64,000 bases of DNA. It comes from an uncultured Anaerolineaceae bacterium (lineage in GTDB: Bacteria > Chloroflexota > Anaerolineae > Anaerolineales > Anaerolineaceae). A program made the position numbers and the translations under genes. The notes under the pieces were generated by a model. It was given only the letters and a program-made list of their open reading frames with translations, made no database searches and was not told the DNA's origin. Every line of letters begins with the position of its first letter. The stretch's first letter is position 1. Where the stretch lies: NCBI GenBank assembly GCA_938020565.1, contig CALIHP010000048.1, positions 1 to 64,000 on the forward strand, written 5' to 3'. Below are positions 17,676 to 26,703 of the stretch, one piece after another.

Positions 17676-18224
17676 ATGGATATCGAAAAAATTATCAAGG
17701 AAGTCCGCGAAGCGATTATCGAAGGCAGTGAACAGGTCGCCAACTCGATCATGGACAGCGAAGCGTTTGAAAAATACCGAAATTCCCCTGATAAAATCGG
17801 GGATTTCGTCGACGATCTTTCCGTCGGAATTAATCACCTCGGCGATCAGATCGGCGACTGGTTCGAAAAAGCCAAAGGGTCGACGGAACCAGTGATCAGG
17901 AAAACCAAGGCGGCGATCTACGAACGGATTTACGCCGAATACCGAAAGGCCGGTCTCCCGTTCGGCGATACGCACGAAGGTTTCATGAAATGGGTCAATC
18001 AAAACGGGACGGAGCTCCGCGCCGGTCTTGAAAAGGGCCTCGACGGAAGCCGGGAGGCGATCCTCAGCGCCGCGAAACAGGCGAAATCGGCGATCGAAAA
18101 TGCGCTTCAACCGAAAAATAATGATGACGCAGAGGAAGTCGACAGCGTTATTATCGAAGAAACGATCGACCGCGTTCTGAAAGAAACGGAGAGCACCGAT
18201 CCAAACGCTTCCAAAGACGCGTAG
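17676..18224 (+). CDS. Unknown charged helical protein
   Basis: This 182-residue protein is not assigned to a family. It has no signal peptide or membrane segment. It is strongly charged and predicted helical by composition, with repeated acidic and basic stretches and a disordered acidic tail (about residues 148-182). A clear GAAGGAGAAG site precedes ATG 17676, and a strong terminator follows at 18250, so it is a real single-gene unit. Its position after enolase and before the sortase gives no clear functional clue. Confidence 0.65.
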   Translation: MDIEKIIKEVREAIIEGSEQVANSIMDSEAFEKYRNSPDKIGDFVDDLSVGINHLGDQIGDWFEKAKGSTEPVIRKTKAAIYERIYAEYRKAGLPFGDTHEGFMKWVNQNGTELRAGLEKGLDGSREAILSAAKQAKSAIENALQPKNNDDAEEVDSVIIEETIDRVLKETESTDPNASKDA

Positions 18225-18249
18225 TTCCCGCCTGATCCGGATAAAGCAT

Positions 18250-18285
18250 GCGAGGGCCTGCGTTCAAAAGGCCCTCGCTTCTCTT
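18250..18285 (+). terminator. Intrinsic terminator after the helical protein
   Basis: Perfect 10-base arms, GCGAGGGCCT at 18250-18259 and AGGCCCTCGC at 18269-18278, are followed by TTCTCTTTCC. It lies between convergent genes and may serve both strands. Confidence 0.7.
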
Positions 18286-18305
18286 TCCTCGCGCTACCCG
18301 TTCGC

Positions 18306-20321
18306 TTATCCGTCGACCGGCCTGGCGAAAACCGCGCGGCGATCGGTATATCCGCCTTCCACCGACTCATTCTCGCAGGTTACCAGCACGATTGATCCCG
18401 GATTCGAAACCGTCAGCGTTTCGATCGTCTCGAATTCGTCCGGCGCAACCAGCCGGTTCTCATATACCTCAAACGTCAGGATCGTCCCATCGTCCTTCCG
18501 GACGAAGACCCGGTCGCCGATTTCCAGCGTTCCAATCGTCAGGAACGGACCCGCCTGATCCGGACCTAAATGATTATGCCCCGCCAGGATCGAAACGCCG
18601 TCGCCGGGAAGATCGAACCCCTCCAGGACGCCGGCCTGCGAACGCAGCGAGCTGACGTCCCATGTGTTTCCCGCGAACGGAACGACGACGATTTCAGCCG
18701 TGATATTCGCGGCCGGCAGCTCCAGCTGCATCCCGGTCGACGGCAGCGCCGCCACCGGGGCATCACTCAAACGCACAAACCCCGTTTGCGGAAAGCTCAC
18801 GTCGAATTGATCGTACGGATCATCCTGGTTCGGGCCCGGAACGTACGCGTTGGCCTGCTTCGCCACGGGAGAAGCCGCTGCCTTAAGCTCCGCCTGAACG
18901 GCCTGTCCGGCGTTCGCGCCGGTAAATGGACCCGCTTCAGGGGGCAGCGCCGAAGCCAGCGCTGGAACCGGCTGTGGATCCGAATCCGGAGCGGGCGCCC
19001 CATCCTCGAACGGAGAAAGCTCTTCGGCAGCCGCGACCCGTTCAAGCGTCGTTTCTCCCGAAGCTTCGATCGCCATGTCAGCCGGCGTCGTTTCGGCGGG
19101 CGCTTCAGCAGCCCCATCCGCAAAATCCGCCGAACCGGAACCCGCGGAGAAGTCTTCCCCAGGCAGAGGCATTGCTTCGAACGGCGAATCGTTAAGTGCG
19201 TCGGACAGCGCGACCGGCGCGGCCGTCCCGTCATACGCTGAATCTCCGCTTCCGATCGCGGCGTCCGCGTTCATCGATTCCGCAACCGTTTCAGCGGACG
19301 AATTCGGCTCAGAGGGAATCGGATTTCCAAGAGTCAGCGAAACCTCGCTTCCGTCCGGCGCGTAAAAGCCATCCAGGACATGCGGGTTCCAGGTCTGAAT
19401 TCCGTCCGTTTCGTCCGTTCCAAGCTTCAGCGCCTTCGCGCCGACGAGCAGGACCGGGTCGCTCTTCCCCCCGTCGGGACGAACCGGATAGAACGTCGCA
19501 GCTTTCGCGAGAAGCGCATCGTCAACACGCTTCGAGCCAGCGCCCGGATCCGTCGGCATCGGCTCAGGCACGGCAGCCGACGCCGCCGAAGCGGAAAGGG
19601 CAGCATCCACTTCCGAAGTCCAGATCGGAGTCAGCTCGATCGAATTTTCCATGATAATTTCCTCGCCGATCCTGTACGTCCGGCCGCTGGCATCCCGCCA
19701 GCCGGTAATCATAAAACCGCTCCTGACCAGTGGATCCGGATTCCCGTCCGAACCGATTCCGAAGTTTCCTAAAATGACCGCCTTATCGCCGCGGCGATAC
19801 GCTGTCCAGTCTTCAACGACCGTCCCGGACTCCGCTTCGCCGGATCGGTAGGCAATCGTCAACCCATCGTCCGCGTCCGCTTCCTGAATCGTCACTTTCG
19901 TATCACGATAAACCGGTAAGTAGAACCGTTCCGTATCTTCCTCGACGGATACGCGCAGCGTATACGTCCCCGGTTCGATAAACTGACCCGCCTGGCAGCT
20001 GTCAAAAGCGACGCCGTCGTCAGAGCAAGCGAAAATCAGCGCGGCGTCAGAAACAGGCTTTTTTTCCGAGCCGGAAACGAGGAAAACGTCCGCGTCAAAA
20101 TATTTCTCAAACGCGTCAAGCCAATTCCCTGTACCGTCATAGACGATCGGCGCTTTCTGGTCCGAGAGGTCTATCTCAGTTTCACAGTAGTTCACCGCGC
20201 TGCATTTGATCTCGGCGGCCCAGACAACCCGAACGCCGAGCACAGCGAAAACGCCGATACAAATCAGCAGCCCGATCCAGAGCTGACGAATTCCGAAGCG
20301 CCTTAATTCAATATGGTTCAT
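18306..20321 (-). CDS. Secreted protein with C-terminal sortase domain
   Basis: This protein (671 residues from ATG 20321, which has a GGAG site) starts with a hydrophobic signal or anchor ending near VVWAAE. An ectodomain with an InlB-B-like repeat follows (MITGWRDASGRTYRIGEEI near residue 200), then a long Ala/Pro/Glu/Asp/Ser-rich linker. FPQTGF and LPSTGM motifs lead into a sortase domain. The catalytic set is present: His in ILAGHNH (about 582), Cys in VLVTCEN (about 649) and Arg in TDRRAVF (661-662). Sortases cleave and transpeptidate surface proteins outside the membrane. The motif-plus-sortase end matches that of the giant adhesin at 34975-45828. The internal sorting-like motif placed before its own sortase is unusual. 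Confidence 0.85.
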   Translation of the reverse strand: MNHIELRRFGIRQLWIGLLICIGVFAVLGVRVVWAAEIKCSAVNYCETEIDLSDQKAPIVYDGTGNWLDAFEKYFDADVFLVSGSEKKPVSDAALIFACSDDGVAFDSCQAGQFIEPGTYTLRVSVEEDTERFYLPVYRDTKVTIQEADADDGLTIAYRSGEAESGTVVEDWTAYRRGDKAVILGNFGIGSDGNPDPLVRSGFMITGWRDASGRTYRIGEEIIMENSIELTPIWTSEVDAALSASAASAAVPEPMPTDPGAGSKRVDDALLAKAATFYPVRPDGGKSDPVLLVGAKALKLGTDETDGIQTWNPHVLDGFYAPDGSEVSLTLGNPIPSEPNSSAETVAESMNADAAIGSGDSAYDGTAAPVALSDALNDSPFEAMPLPGEDFSAGSGSADFADGAAEAPAETTPADMAIEASGETTLERVAAAEELSPFEDGAPAPDSDPQPVPALASALPPEAGPFTGANAGQAVQAELKAAASPVAKQANAYVPGPNQDDPYDQFDVSFPQTGFVRLSDAPVAALPSTGMQLELPAANITAEIVVVPFAGNTWDVSSLRSQAGVLEGFDLPGDGVSILAGHNHLGPDQAGPFLTIGTLEIGDRVFVRKDDGTILTFEVYENRLVAPDEFETIETLTVSNPGSIVLVTCENESVEGGYTDRRAVFARPVDG

Positions 20322-20367
20322 TCCGTTTTCACTCCATTTCTCCATGTGACAATTCCACAAGCGCAGC

Positions 20368-20396
20368 TATTAAAGTCCTTTTATTCTCTTGTGCAA
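20368..20396 (-). promoter_or_regulatory. Promoter of the sortase gene
   Basis: On the minus strand, TTGCAC (20391-20396) and TTAATA (20368-20373) are spaced by exactly 17 bases. The start codon lies about 47 bases downstream. Confidence 0.55.
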
Positions 20397-20439
20397 ATGA
20401 TATGCCAGCTTGAAAAAAGGCGGAAACGGGAAATCGAGC

Positions 20440-21696
20440 TCAGCTTTCGCCGAGGAATCGATAAACGACCCGACGGAATTCGTCCTCGTCAACCCCCGCT
20501 TCCGCTTTCAGCGCCTGCATCGTCCGGACCGCGTTCCAGCCCGCCTGACTGGCGCGCAGGTTGTCGCTGACGTTGATATCGGCGCCAATCATGCGGATTT
20601 CAGCGTCAGGATCAACGCGCCGACCCGCCAGCGCCGCCCGCGAAACGACATGCGCCAGAAGCTCGCGGAGCTGATCGAGAAAGAACTGCTGCCGCTGTTC
20701 ATAGCCGCGATACGCCGACCCGCCCGACGCCTCCGCCGAGGCTTTATTCTCCGATTCCGGCTCCGCGAGAAAATGCAGCGGGACGCCGGCGCCTACCGCG
20801 ATCATTTTTTTCAATGCGATTCCGTCTTCCCCTGCTTCATGGCTTTCGAGCCGGGGTGAAAGAACCGACCAGTCCTCCTGCTCGGTCGTGACCAGAATCG
20901 ATCCGGGAGAAGGCGGCTGCGCGTTGAGCGCTTTCTGACGCAGCGTCCGCTGGGCTTCACTGGCCAATCTCGATTTGACGACGAAGAGAAAACTGTTGCG
21001 ATAGCGGTTCAGCCGCGCGCGATCTTCGAGCCATCCGGAATAACGGCGGATCCATCTGATCACCGGGACTAAATCGGAGCTCCCCCAGACCGTCCCGACC
21101 GGGCGATTAACTGCGACATGATAAATCGCATCCGCGGCGGTCGGAAGCGTCCGGTCAGCGGCGGCAACGCGTTCCGTCCGATATCCGACGGCGCCGTCAA
21201 ACGCGCCTGAATCGGCGCGAATTTCGTAAGCGACCGCCGTTTCGGCGTCCCTCGGAAGCGTATCGATCCGGACGATCGCCGACGCCGGGATCGCGCGAAT
21301 ATACGTCTGCCCGCCCGCGTCGGTCGTCAGCCGCAAAAATAAATTTCCGCTCCGCGCCAGTTCGTCCGACCAGTCCGCGACGCGGCGATCGAGCTGATTC
21401 AGCGGATGGGTCCAAAAGCTTCGCAAAAAGCGTTCCGTCTCAGGATCGGACACCTGAAACGCGACGCCGCGACCGACTACATACTGGGTCGTCAGCGAGA
21501 CGATCCGCCGGGCCAGCGGATTCTCGTACCAGGCTCTCAACGACGCCGCATACCCGGAATATCCGTCCAATCCATCGGCAGGCCCCGACGTTCCCCGCGG
21601 GCAGGCCGCAAAATCCTCCATCTCCGAAAAAGCTCCGCCGGTCGTTTCGCCGAAAACGCGCGCCAGCAGCCGCCGAATCAATGACTGTCCGTTCAT
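20440..21696 (-). CDS. Phage portal protein, isolated gene
   Basis: This 418-residue protein resembles tailed-phage portals. It has the ENPLARRIVSLTTQYVVG segment near the N terminus, an SGNLFLRL strand, RARLNRYRNSFLFVVK in the middle, and a helical C terminus ending in a portal-like ADINVSDNLRASQAG segment. ATG 21696 is chosen because AGGAGG lies eight bases before it. It is unrelated in detail to the portal at 3205. No terminase or capsid gene adjoins it. A terminator (21751-21777) separates it from the acetyltransferase upstream. Its composition is host-like. It points away from the capsid module at 46557, but an inversion of the block between them would restore the usual order. Confidence 0.75.
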   Translation of the reverse strand: MNGQSLIRRLLARVFGETTGGAFSEMEDFAACPRGTSGPADGLDGYSGYAASLRAWYENPLARRIVSLTTQYVVGRGVAFQVSDPETERFLRSFWTHPLNQLDRRVADWSDELARSGNLFLRLTTDAGGQTYIRAIPASAIVRIDTLPRDAETAVAYEIRADSGAFDGAVGYRTERVAAADRTLPTAADAIYHVAVNRPVGTVWGSSDLVPVIRWIRRYSGWLEDRARLNRYRNSFLFVVKSRLASEAQRTLRQKALNAQPPSPGSILVTTEQEDWSVLSPRLESHEAGEDGIALKKMIAVGAGVPLHFLAEPESENKASAEASGGSAYRGYEQRQQFFLDQLRELLAHVVSRAALAGRRVDPDAEIRMIGADINVSDNLRASQAGWNAVRTMQALKAEAGVDEDEFRRVVYRFLGES

Positions 21697-21750
21697 GGTA
21701 TCCTCCGCTGTTTCTGAGTTGTTTTCGATTAACCGTAACGGCGGACGACG

Positions 21751-21778
21751 AAAAAAGAACCTATGAAAACTCATAGGC
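21751..21778 (-). terminator. Terminator after the acetyltransferase gene
   Basis: CCTATGA (21760-21766) pairs with TCATAGG (21771-21777) around a 4-base loop. On the minus strand the stem is followed by TTCTTTTTT, a clear rho-independent signal. Confidence 0.75.
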
Positions 21779-21868
21779 TCCCGCTCTGAGCAGCGTTTCT
21801 TCAGCAATTTACGGAAAACTTAACCGACAGAGTCGGGATCAGCGCGGTTTCGAGCTGATGACTTTTTT

Positions 21869-22711
21869 TCAGATGATCCCCATTTTCTTCCGGTTCGTTT
21901 CCATCCAATCTTTCGCGTAATCGACCAGCAAGCGAACGGGGATCAGTTTACTTTCCGCCGCGCCGATCCGCCCTTTAAGGACCGCGTCCGTCTCCGATTC
22001 AAAATCCGCCCCCAACGCAGGAAAATCGGCGGAATACCAATCCGGCTCTTCGAACCAGACCCACTCCCGCTTTCCATCTTTGATCATCGCGCAGCCGGAG
22101 CGCGTCGTTCCGGTCCGACCGGATAAGACTTCGGCTAAATGCAGCGCGGTACAGCATTCGTACGAAACCCCGATCAGCAGGACCCGCGCGTTCAGCCGGT
22201 ACAGCGCCCCAAGCGGACTATCCATGCCAAACGCCGGCGTCAGAACATGGGTCTCAAGAATCTGGCTGCTGTACTTTCCGTTGGCTGCGAACGAAACCTG
22301 CGGATGGTTCGAACGGCGGGATTTAGGATAAACGCGAAAAAGCTCGGGAATACGTCCAACCCCGCGGGTTGGGGTACGCTCCTTATCAAAAGGCGGCATC
22401 TCCCGGCAAATCGTCTCAAACCAGTCGTTCGGAACAGGGGGATTCCTCCACTGGCCAGGGTCGCTGTTGTCGCTCGATTGCGCCGGCATGACAACCGTCC
22501 CGCTCCCCCCGACCGCAGAAAGCAGCGCGTCGATCACCGTCCGTTCGCCGCCGACCGTCCAACCGATTTTCGAGAGGGACGAATGAACCAGGACGACATC
22601 CCCAGCAGCCAACCCAATCGATTTCAAGCCAGTCCGAATACCTTCAAACGTATTCGGATATTCGCTTCTTTCGATGACGCGCTGCTCCCCTTGCCTTTCG
22701 CTGATAAGCAT
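21869..22711 (-). CDS. AAC(3)-family (YokD-like) N-acetyltransferase
   Basis: About 280 residues from ATG 22711, which has an AGGAAG site; an upstream in-frame start lacks one. The protein shows the antibiotic_NAT fold: GDVVLVHSSLSKIGW near the start, GTVVMPAQSSDNSDPGQW, and GVGRIPELFR followed by SNHPQVSFAANG. The last includes the conserved His-Pro pair used in acetyl-CoA catalysis. Characterised members acetylate the 3-amino group of aminoglycosides, but many chromosomal homologues act on unknown amines. There is no transposon or resistance context, so a resistance role should not be assumed. It lies downstream of a secreted-protein gene and ends at a good terminator. Confidence 0.82.
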   Translation of the reverse strand: MLISERQGEQRVIERSEYPNTFEGIRTGLKSIGLAAGDVVLVHSSLSKIGWTVGGERTVIDALLSAVGGSGTVVMPAQSSDNSDPGQWRNPPVPNDWFETICREMPPFDKERTPTRGVGRIPELFRVYPKSRRSNHPQVSFAANGKYSSQILETHVLTPAFGMDSPLGALYRLNARVLLIGVSYECCTALHLAEVLSGRTGTTRSGCAMIKDGKREWVWFEEPDWYSADFPALGADFESETDAVLKGRIGAAESKLIPVRLLVDYAKDWMETNRKKMGII

Positions 22712-22777
22712 GCAGTCTCTTCCTATCCAAGACGAATCAAAAAGTCTTCCAGTCCGAACCAAACCATAAAATTATCG

Positions 22778-24124
22778 TTAGTTACCTGAAGCCCCGGAAT
22801 TATCAGCGTCGAAAACAAAATACTGAATATCGCTGAATTCACAGGACTGCCCGTAATCGAAATTCGTCCCGGAAAAAACCGTGAGTCCGGCGTCGCCCTT
22901 CATGAACCAGGAGGCGTCGGTAACCGTCCCCATCAGCCGCCCGTTGTACATAACGGTCAGCTTATTGTCAACCGCGATCAACGTCAGCAGCGCTTCCCCC
23001 TCTAACGACCAGGTCCCATAGGAATACTGAATAATCGGAACGAAGCTCCCGTTCCGAACCCCCTGAAGGTAAATCAGCCCATCGAGCGCAATGAACGCCT
23101 GGACATAGTTCGAAGCATCGACGCGCCGGATCGTAAAGCCGCAGCCCGCATGTGGAAAATCCGGATGATCGTACGCCGATTTGAATTTAATCTTCGCCTG
23201 GATCATCGCGTCAAACGCATGATGATCAAACATTTCCTGATCGAAATAGCCCATATTCGCCAACGTCAGCGTTTTCCCCTCGATCGGGTAAAAGCGCCCT
23301 TCAATGCCTGGAATCCGCCCTTTCAGGTAAAGCATCCGCAGCGACCGCGACAGGTCTCCCGGAACGCCGCCGCCCGATTCTGACGCCTCGGCGGGCTGCG
23401 GCGAGACAGATACGCTGAAACGCCGAAAGTCGATCGTCGCCTGATCCGTTCCGATCGGCTGCGCAAAGAGGCCGATATTTCCATCCGAATTCCCAACCCG
23501 GAAGGTATCGACAAAATCGCCCGCTATCAGGAAATCCGCCCACCCGCCGCGGACCTGAATCTGAACCGGGATCATGTCGCCGGGATCGACCGCGGTAAAC
23601 GGCGTAAACGGGATCATCTCACGCCACTCACCCGCTTCGTTCCGAAACAGCGCGTACGTCCGATCAGAGCAGACCATGAAATTGTAAAATGAGCCCTCCT
23701 TTTCGGCGAACACAACCCCGGAGCATACGTAAGGTTCAAACGCAGGCATCTGCACATTCATTTCAATCTTCAGCTGATAATCAGCCGGGATCGTCAGGTT
23801 CGGAATCGCAGCCAGACTATATTTCCTGTCCGCAGACTGGATCGTCCACCGGTACGCGCCGTCAGTCAGGCTGCGGCTGATCGTAACGCCGGCCTCCTGC
23901 ATATCGCCTAACGGAAGCGCGAAGTTCTCCGGCTCCGCGATCGAATCTTCAAAAACAGGGACCCAGATCGTTTCGTCCGAGGGCGGCACTGCGTCATCCG
24001 CCGCGCACGCCGGAAAAGCCGCCGCACATGTGAAAAGAACCACCGCAGCGAGTACCAGCGCCCATTCGGCGCTCCGGAAGCGAAAGCCTGAAAAGCCGAA
24101 AGAATCGATTCTCTTTTTATTCAT
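22778..24124 (-). CDS. Secreted protein with two lectin-like beta-sandwich domains
   Basis: This 448-residue protein has a basic N terminus and a signal peptide (hydrophobic about 20-36, AxA-type cut near residue 42). The mature part holds two similar beta-rich halves: SGVVFAEKEGSFYNFMVCSDRTY in the first and GCGFTIRRVDASNYVQAFI in the second. Both have the G-x-x-F...Y-x-F pattern of laminin-G/DUF1080-like concanavalin sandwiches. These usually bind carbohydrate or act as adhesion modules. A good AGGAG site precedes ATG 24124. It precedes the acetyltransferase gene on the same strand. No enzyme motif is seen. Confidence 0.65.
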   Translation of the reverse strand: MNKKRIDSFGFSGFRFRSAEWALVLAAVVLFTCAAAFPACAADDAVPPSDETIWVPVFEDSIAEPENFALPLGDMQEAGVTISRSLTDGAYRWTIQSADRKYSLAAIPNLTIPADYQLKIEMNVQMPAFEPYVCSGVVFAEKEGSFYNFMVCSDRTYALFRNEAGEWREMIPFTPFTAVDPGDMIPVQIQVRGGWADFLIAGDFVDTFRVGNSDGNIGLFAQPIGTDQATIDFRRFSVSVSPQPAEASESGGGVPGDLSRSLRMLYLKGRIPGIEGRFYPIEGKTLTLANMGYFDQEMFDHHAFDAMIQAKIKFKSAYDHPDFPHAGCGFTIRRVDASNYVQAFIALDGLIYLQGVRNGSFVPIIQYSYGTWSLEGEALLTLIAVDNKLTVMYNGRLMGTVTDASWFMKGDAGLTVFSGTNFDYGQSCEFSDIQYFVFDADNSGASGN

Positions 24125-24156
24125 GATTTCTCCTGATATCCTATCCTCCCGCCCGC

Positions 24157-26685
24157 CTACAGCAGCGAGACCGGGTCCATTTCAAAACGCGCTTCGCCGA
24201 AATTAAACCCACGCAGCGTTTCGGCGATCCGCGCCCCGCGCAGAACCACCTGCCAGCGGTAACGATCGTTCAGCTTCTGGTAAAAACAGGGCGCCGGACC
24301 GATCAAACGGATCTCTCCGCCATGCCGCGCGATGACGTCCCGAAGCTCCGCCGCTACGTGAAGGCAACGGGACTGGGCCCGCTCCGGGCTTCCGTTCGTG
24401 ATCAAAACGCGCGCCATTCGCGAAAACGGCGGATACCCCAACCTGCGCCGGTACGCCAGCTCCTGCGTATAGAACGCGTCGGCGTCGCCCGTAACCGCCG
24501 CGACCAACGAATAACGCTCCGGCTGATACGTTTGCAGGATGGCGCGGCCGGGAATTTTCCCCCGCCCGGCTCGTCCGATAACCTGCGTCATGAGCTGATA
24601 GATCCTCTCGTCGGCGCGATAATCCAATAATCCGCCGCCAATCTCCGCGAGAACAACGCCAACGAGCGCGACGTCGGGTAAGTCGAGCCCTTTCGAAACC
24701 ATCTGCGTTCCGATCAGCATGTCCGCCTCCCGGTTCATAAAGCGCGACAGAATATCCTCGACCGCTCCTTTTCGCCCGGTCATATCCGAATCCAGGCGCA
24801 AAATCCGTGCCTGAGGGAAGGTTTCTTTTGCAAGAAGATCAACCTGTTCAATACCAGCGCTGAACCGATTGATCTCCGGCGATCCGCAATGCGGACAGGC
24901 GTCGGGAACCGCGGTCTTGTAGCCGCAAAAATGACATTCCAGCCGCCCGGTCGACTGATGCAGCGTGAGATTCAGGTCACACTTCGGGCACTTGAACGCC
25001 TCGCCGCAGGCAGCGCAAAACGTATAAGCATACGAACCGCGCCGGTTCATGAACAGGATCGACTGACGCCCCGCGGAAAGCGTCCGGTTGACAGCACCGA
25101 TCAATTCCCGGCTGAAAAGCGACCGATTCCCGGCCTTAAGCTCTTCACGGAGATCGACGACGGTCGCTTCTGGGACAGCCGCCAGTCCGGGACGCGCCGT
25201 CATCCGCAAAAATGTCCAGCCAGACCGTTCCGCTTTGTACCGCTGCGCGACGGTTGGCGTCGCCGAGCCGAAAACGACGGTCGCGCCGGCAATTTCTCCA
25301 TAAGCGACCGCCAGCGGACCCGCCGAAAAATACGGCGCGCTTTCCGATTGGTAATACGAATCGTCATGGCACTCATCCATCAGGATCAGGCCCAAATCCG
25401 GTAACGGAACGGCAAAGGCGGAACGCGTCCCGACGATAACGCGAGCGCTTCCGGAGCGTCCCGCGTTCCAGGCATCGAACCGCTGGCCTTCAGACAGTTT
25501 CGAATGATAAACTGCGACCTGTTCCGGGAACCGGGCGCGGAAGCGGGCGGCGAGCTGCGGCGTCAGTGCGATTTCCGGAACCAGGACCAGGACCTGTTTC
25601 CCGAGCGCGATCGCCTCGTCGGCAGCGCGTAAATAGACCTCGGTCTTCCCGGAACCGGTAACGCCCTGAATCAGCACGGCGCCGTCGTCAGCGCCGCCGC
25701 TTAACCGCGAAGAAATTGCGGCGACCGCGGCGGCCTGCTCCTTCGTCAGCTGGATATCCGATACCGCCGGATAATTCTCCGGAAGCGTCTCCGTGTATTC
25801 CCGGACGACGTCAAGCTCAACGATTTCCGCAAGGCCCAGCCTGCAGAGCGCCATCAGATCAGCCATGCTCCCGTCGCAGGCATGAATTGCCTCCGCCGCC
25901 TGCGTCGGAGAATTATGATTCCGCAGCCAGGTTACGATTTCACAGCGCCGCGTATGAGCCGGTTCGGATTTCGCCAGCCGCCCCTTCCGCTCCTCGGCAA
26001 ACGCCTGCCCCGCGTCCGTAAGCCGAACGCCTTTGACCGTCCTTTTCTTATCTCGCGGCCTTTTCAAAGCCAACCGCCGCGCGACTTTCCCCGACCGGAT
26101 TAAACGGACAATGACTTTATCCAGATCAGCCTCGAACGGAAATTCAGCCGCCAGCGCTTTCTCCGGAACCGCGGCGCCGATCGCTCGCTGAAGCCCGGCG
26201 AGCCGGGAGAAAACACGGTCGCCAACCGGCGCCGACGGATCGAGCGCATCATCGAGGATGCGCCCCTGGAGAGGCTCAGCGGTCAGGACCTCAGGCGGAA
26301 TTTCAAGGAATGCTTCGGATAAGCGCCGAATCTTCTCAGGCATCACCACATTCATACAGGCAGGCAGGGGGGAAAGCGTCCATTTCGCAAGATCCAGCCC
26401 TAATTTCAGCTGGGCCGCAGTGACGATCGGGGTCTCGTCGATCAGGAAAAGGATCTCTTTAAGCCGGTCGATCTCGCTCACAGCCGCAAACCCGATGATA
26501 ATACCCTGAAGATAATCGCCGCCAAGCGGAACCGCAACGAGACTTCCCAAGGCGGCCCGGTCACGAAGCGATTCGGGAACCGCGTAATCAAAGACGCCGT
26601 CGCCTCGCGGAATCGCGGTCAGAACTTTCGCGATTTTTCTTTCGTCCCGAGCTTCCAATCCATTCTCAGAGCAATCCAATTTCAT
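24157..26685 (-). CDS. priA: Primosomal protein N' (PriA helicase)
   Basis: This 842-residue superfamily 2 DNA helicase restarts stalled replication forks. The N-terminal 3'-DNA-binding domain (about 15-110) is followed by Walker A GVTGSGKT (341-348), GTRSAF, GSATPT and the PriA zinc module with eight cysteines (557, 560, 566, 569, 584, 587, 597, 600). The Walker B box reads DECHD (437-441) where most relatives have DEEHD, so the third position is changed to Cys. It is somewhat longer than E. coli PriA because of an insert around 125-300. It lies 18 bases downstream of a membrane-protein gene and is probably co-transcribed with it. Confidence 0.95.
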   Translation of the reverse strand: MKLDCSENGLEARDERKIAKVLTAIPRGDGVFDYAVPESLRDRAALGSLVAVPLGGDYLQGIIIGFAAVSEIDRLKEILFLIDETPIVTAAQLKLGLDLAKWTLSPLPACMNVVMPEKIRRLSEAFLEIPPEVLTAEPLQGRILDDALDPSAPVGDRVFSRLAGLQRAIGAAVPEKALAAEFPFEADLDKVIVRLIRSGKVARRLALKRPRDKKRTVKGVRLTDAGQAFAEERKGRLAKSEPAHTRRCEIVTWLRNHNSPTQAAEAIHACDGSMADLMALCRLGLAEIVELDVVREYTETLPENYPAVSDIQLTKEQAAAVAAISSRLSGGADDGAVLIQGVTGSGKTEVYLRAADEAIALGKQVLVLVPEIALTPQLAARFRARFPEQVAVYHSKLSEGQRFDAWNAGRSGSARVIVGTRSAFAVPLPDLGLILMDECHDDSYYQSESAPYFSAGPLAVAYGEIAGATVVFGSATPTVAQRYKAERSGWTFLRMTARPGLAAVPEATVVDLREELKAGNRSLFSRELIGAVNRTLSAGRQSILFMNRRGSYAYTFCAACGEAFKCPKCDLNLTLHQSTGRLECHFCGYKTAVPDACPHCGSPEINRFSAGIEQVDLLAKETFPQARILRLDSDMTGRKGAVEDILSRFMNREADMLIGTQMVSKGLDLPDVALVGVVLAEIGGGLLDYRADERIYQLMTQVIGRAGRGKIPGRAILQTYQPERYSLVAAVTGDADAFYTQELAYRRRLGYPPFSRMARVLITNGSPERAQSRCLHVAAELRDVIARHGGEIRLIGPAPCFYQKLNDRYRWQVVLRGARIAETLRGFNFGEARFEMDPVSLL

Positions 26686-26703
26686 CCCTCAGCTATTTCC
26701 CGC

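Noticed and set aside
18770..18840. FPQTG and LPSTG motifs as ordinary C-terminal sorting signals
   Set aside because: They are internal, not followed by a membrane helix and basic tail, and run straight into the sortase domain.
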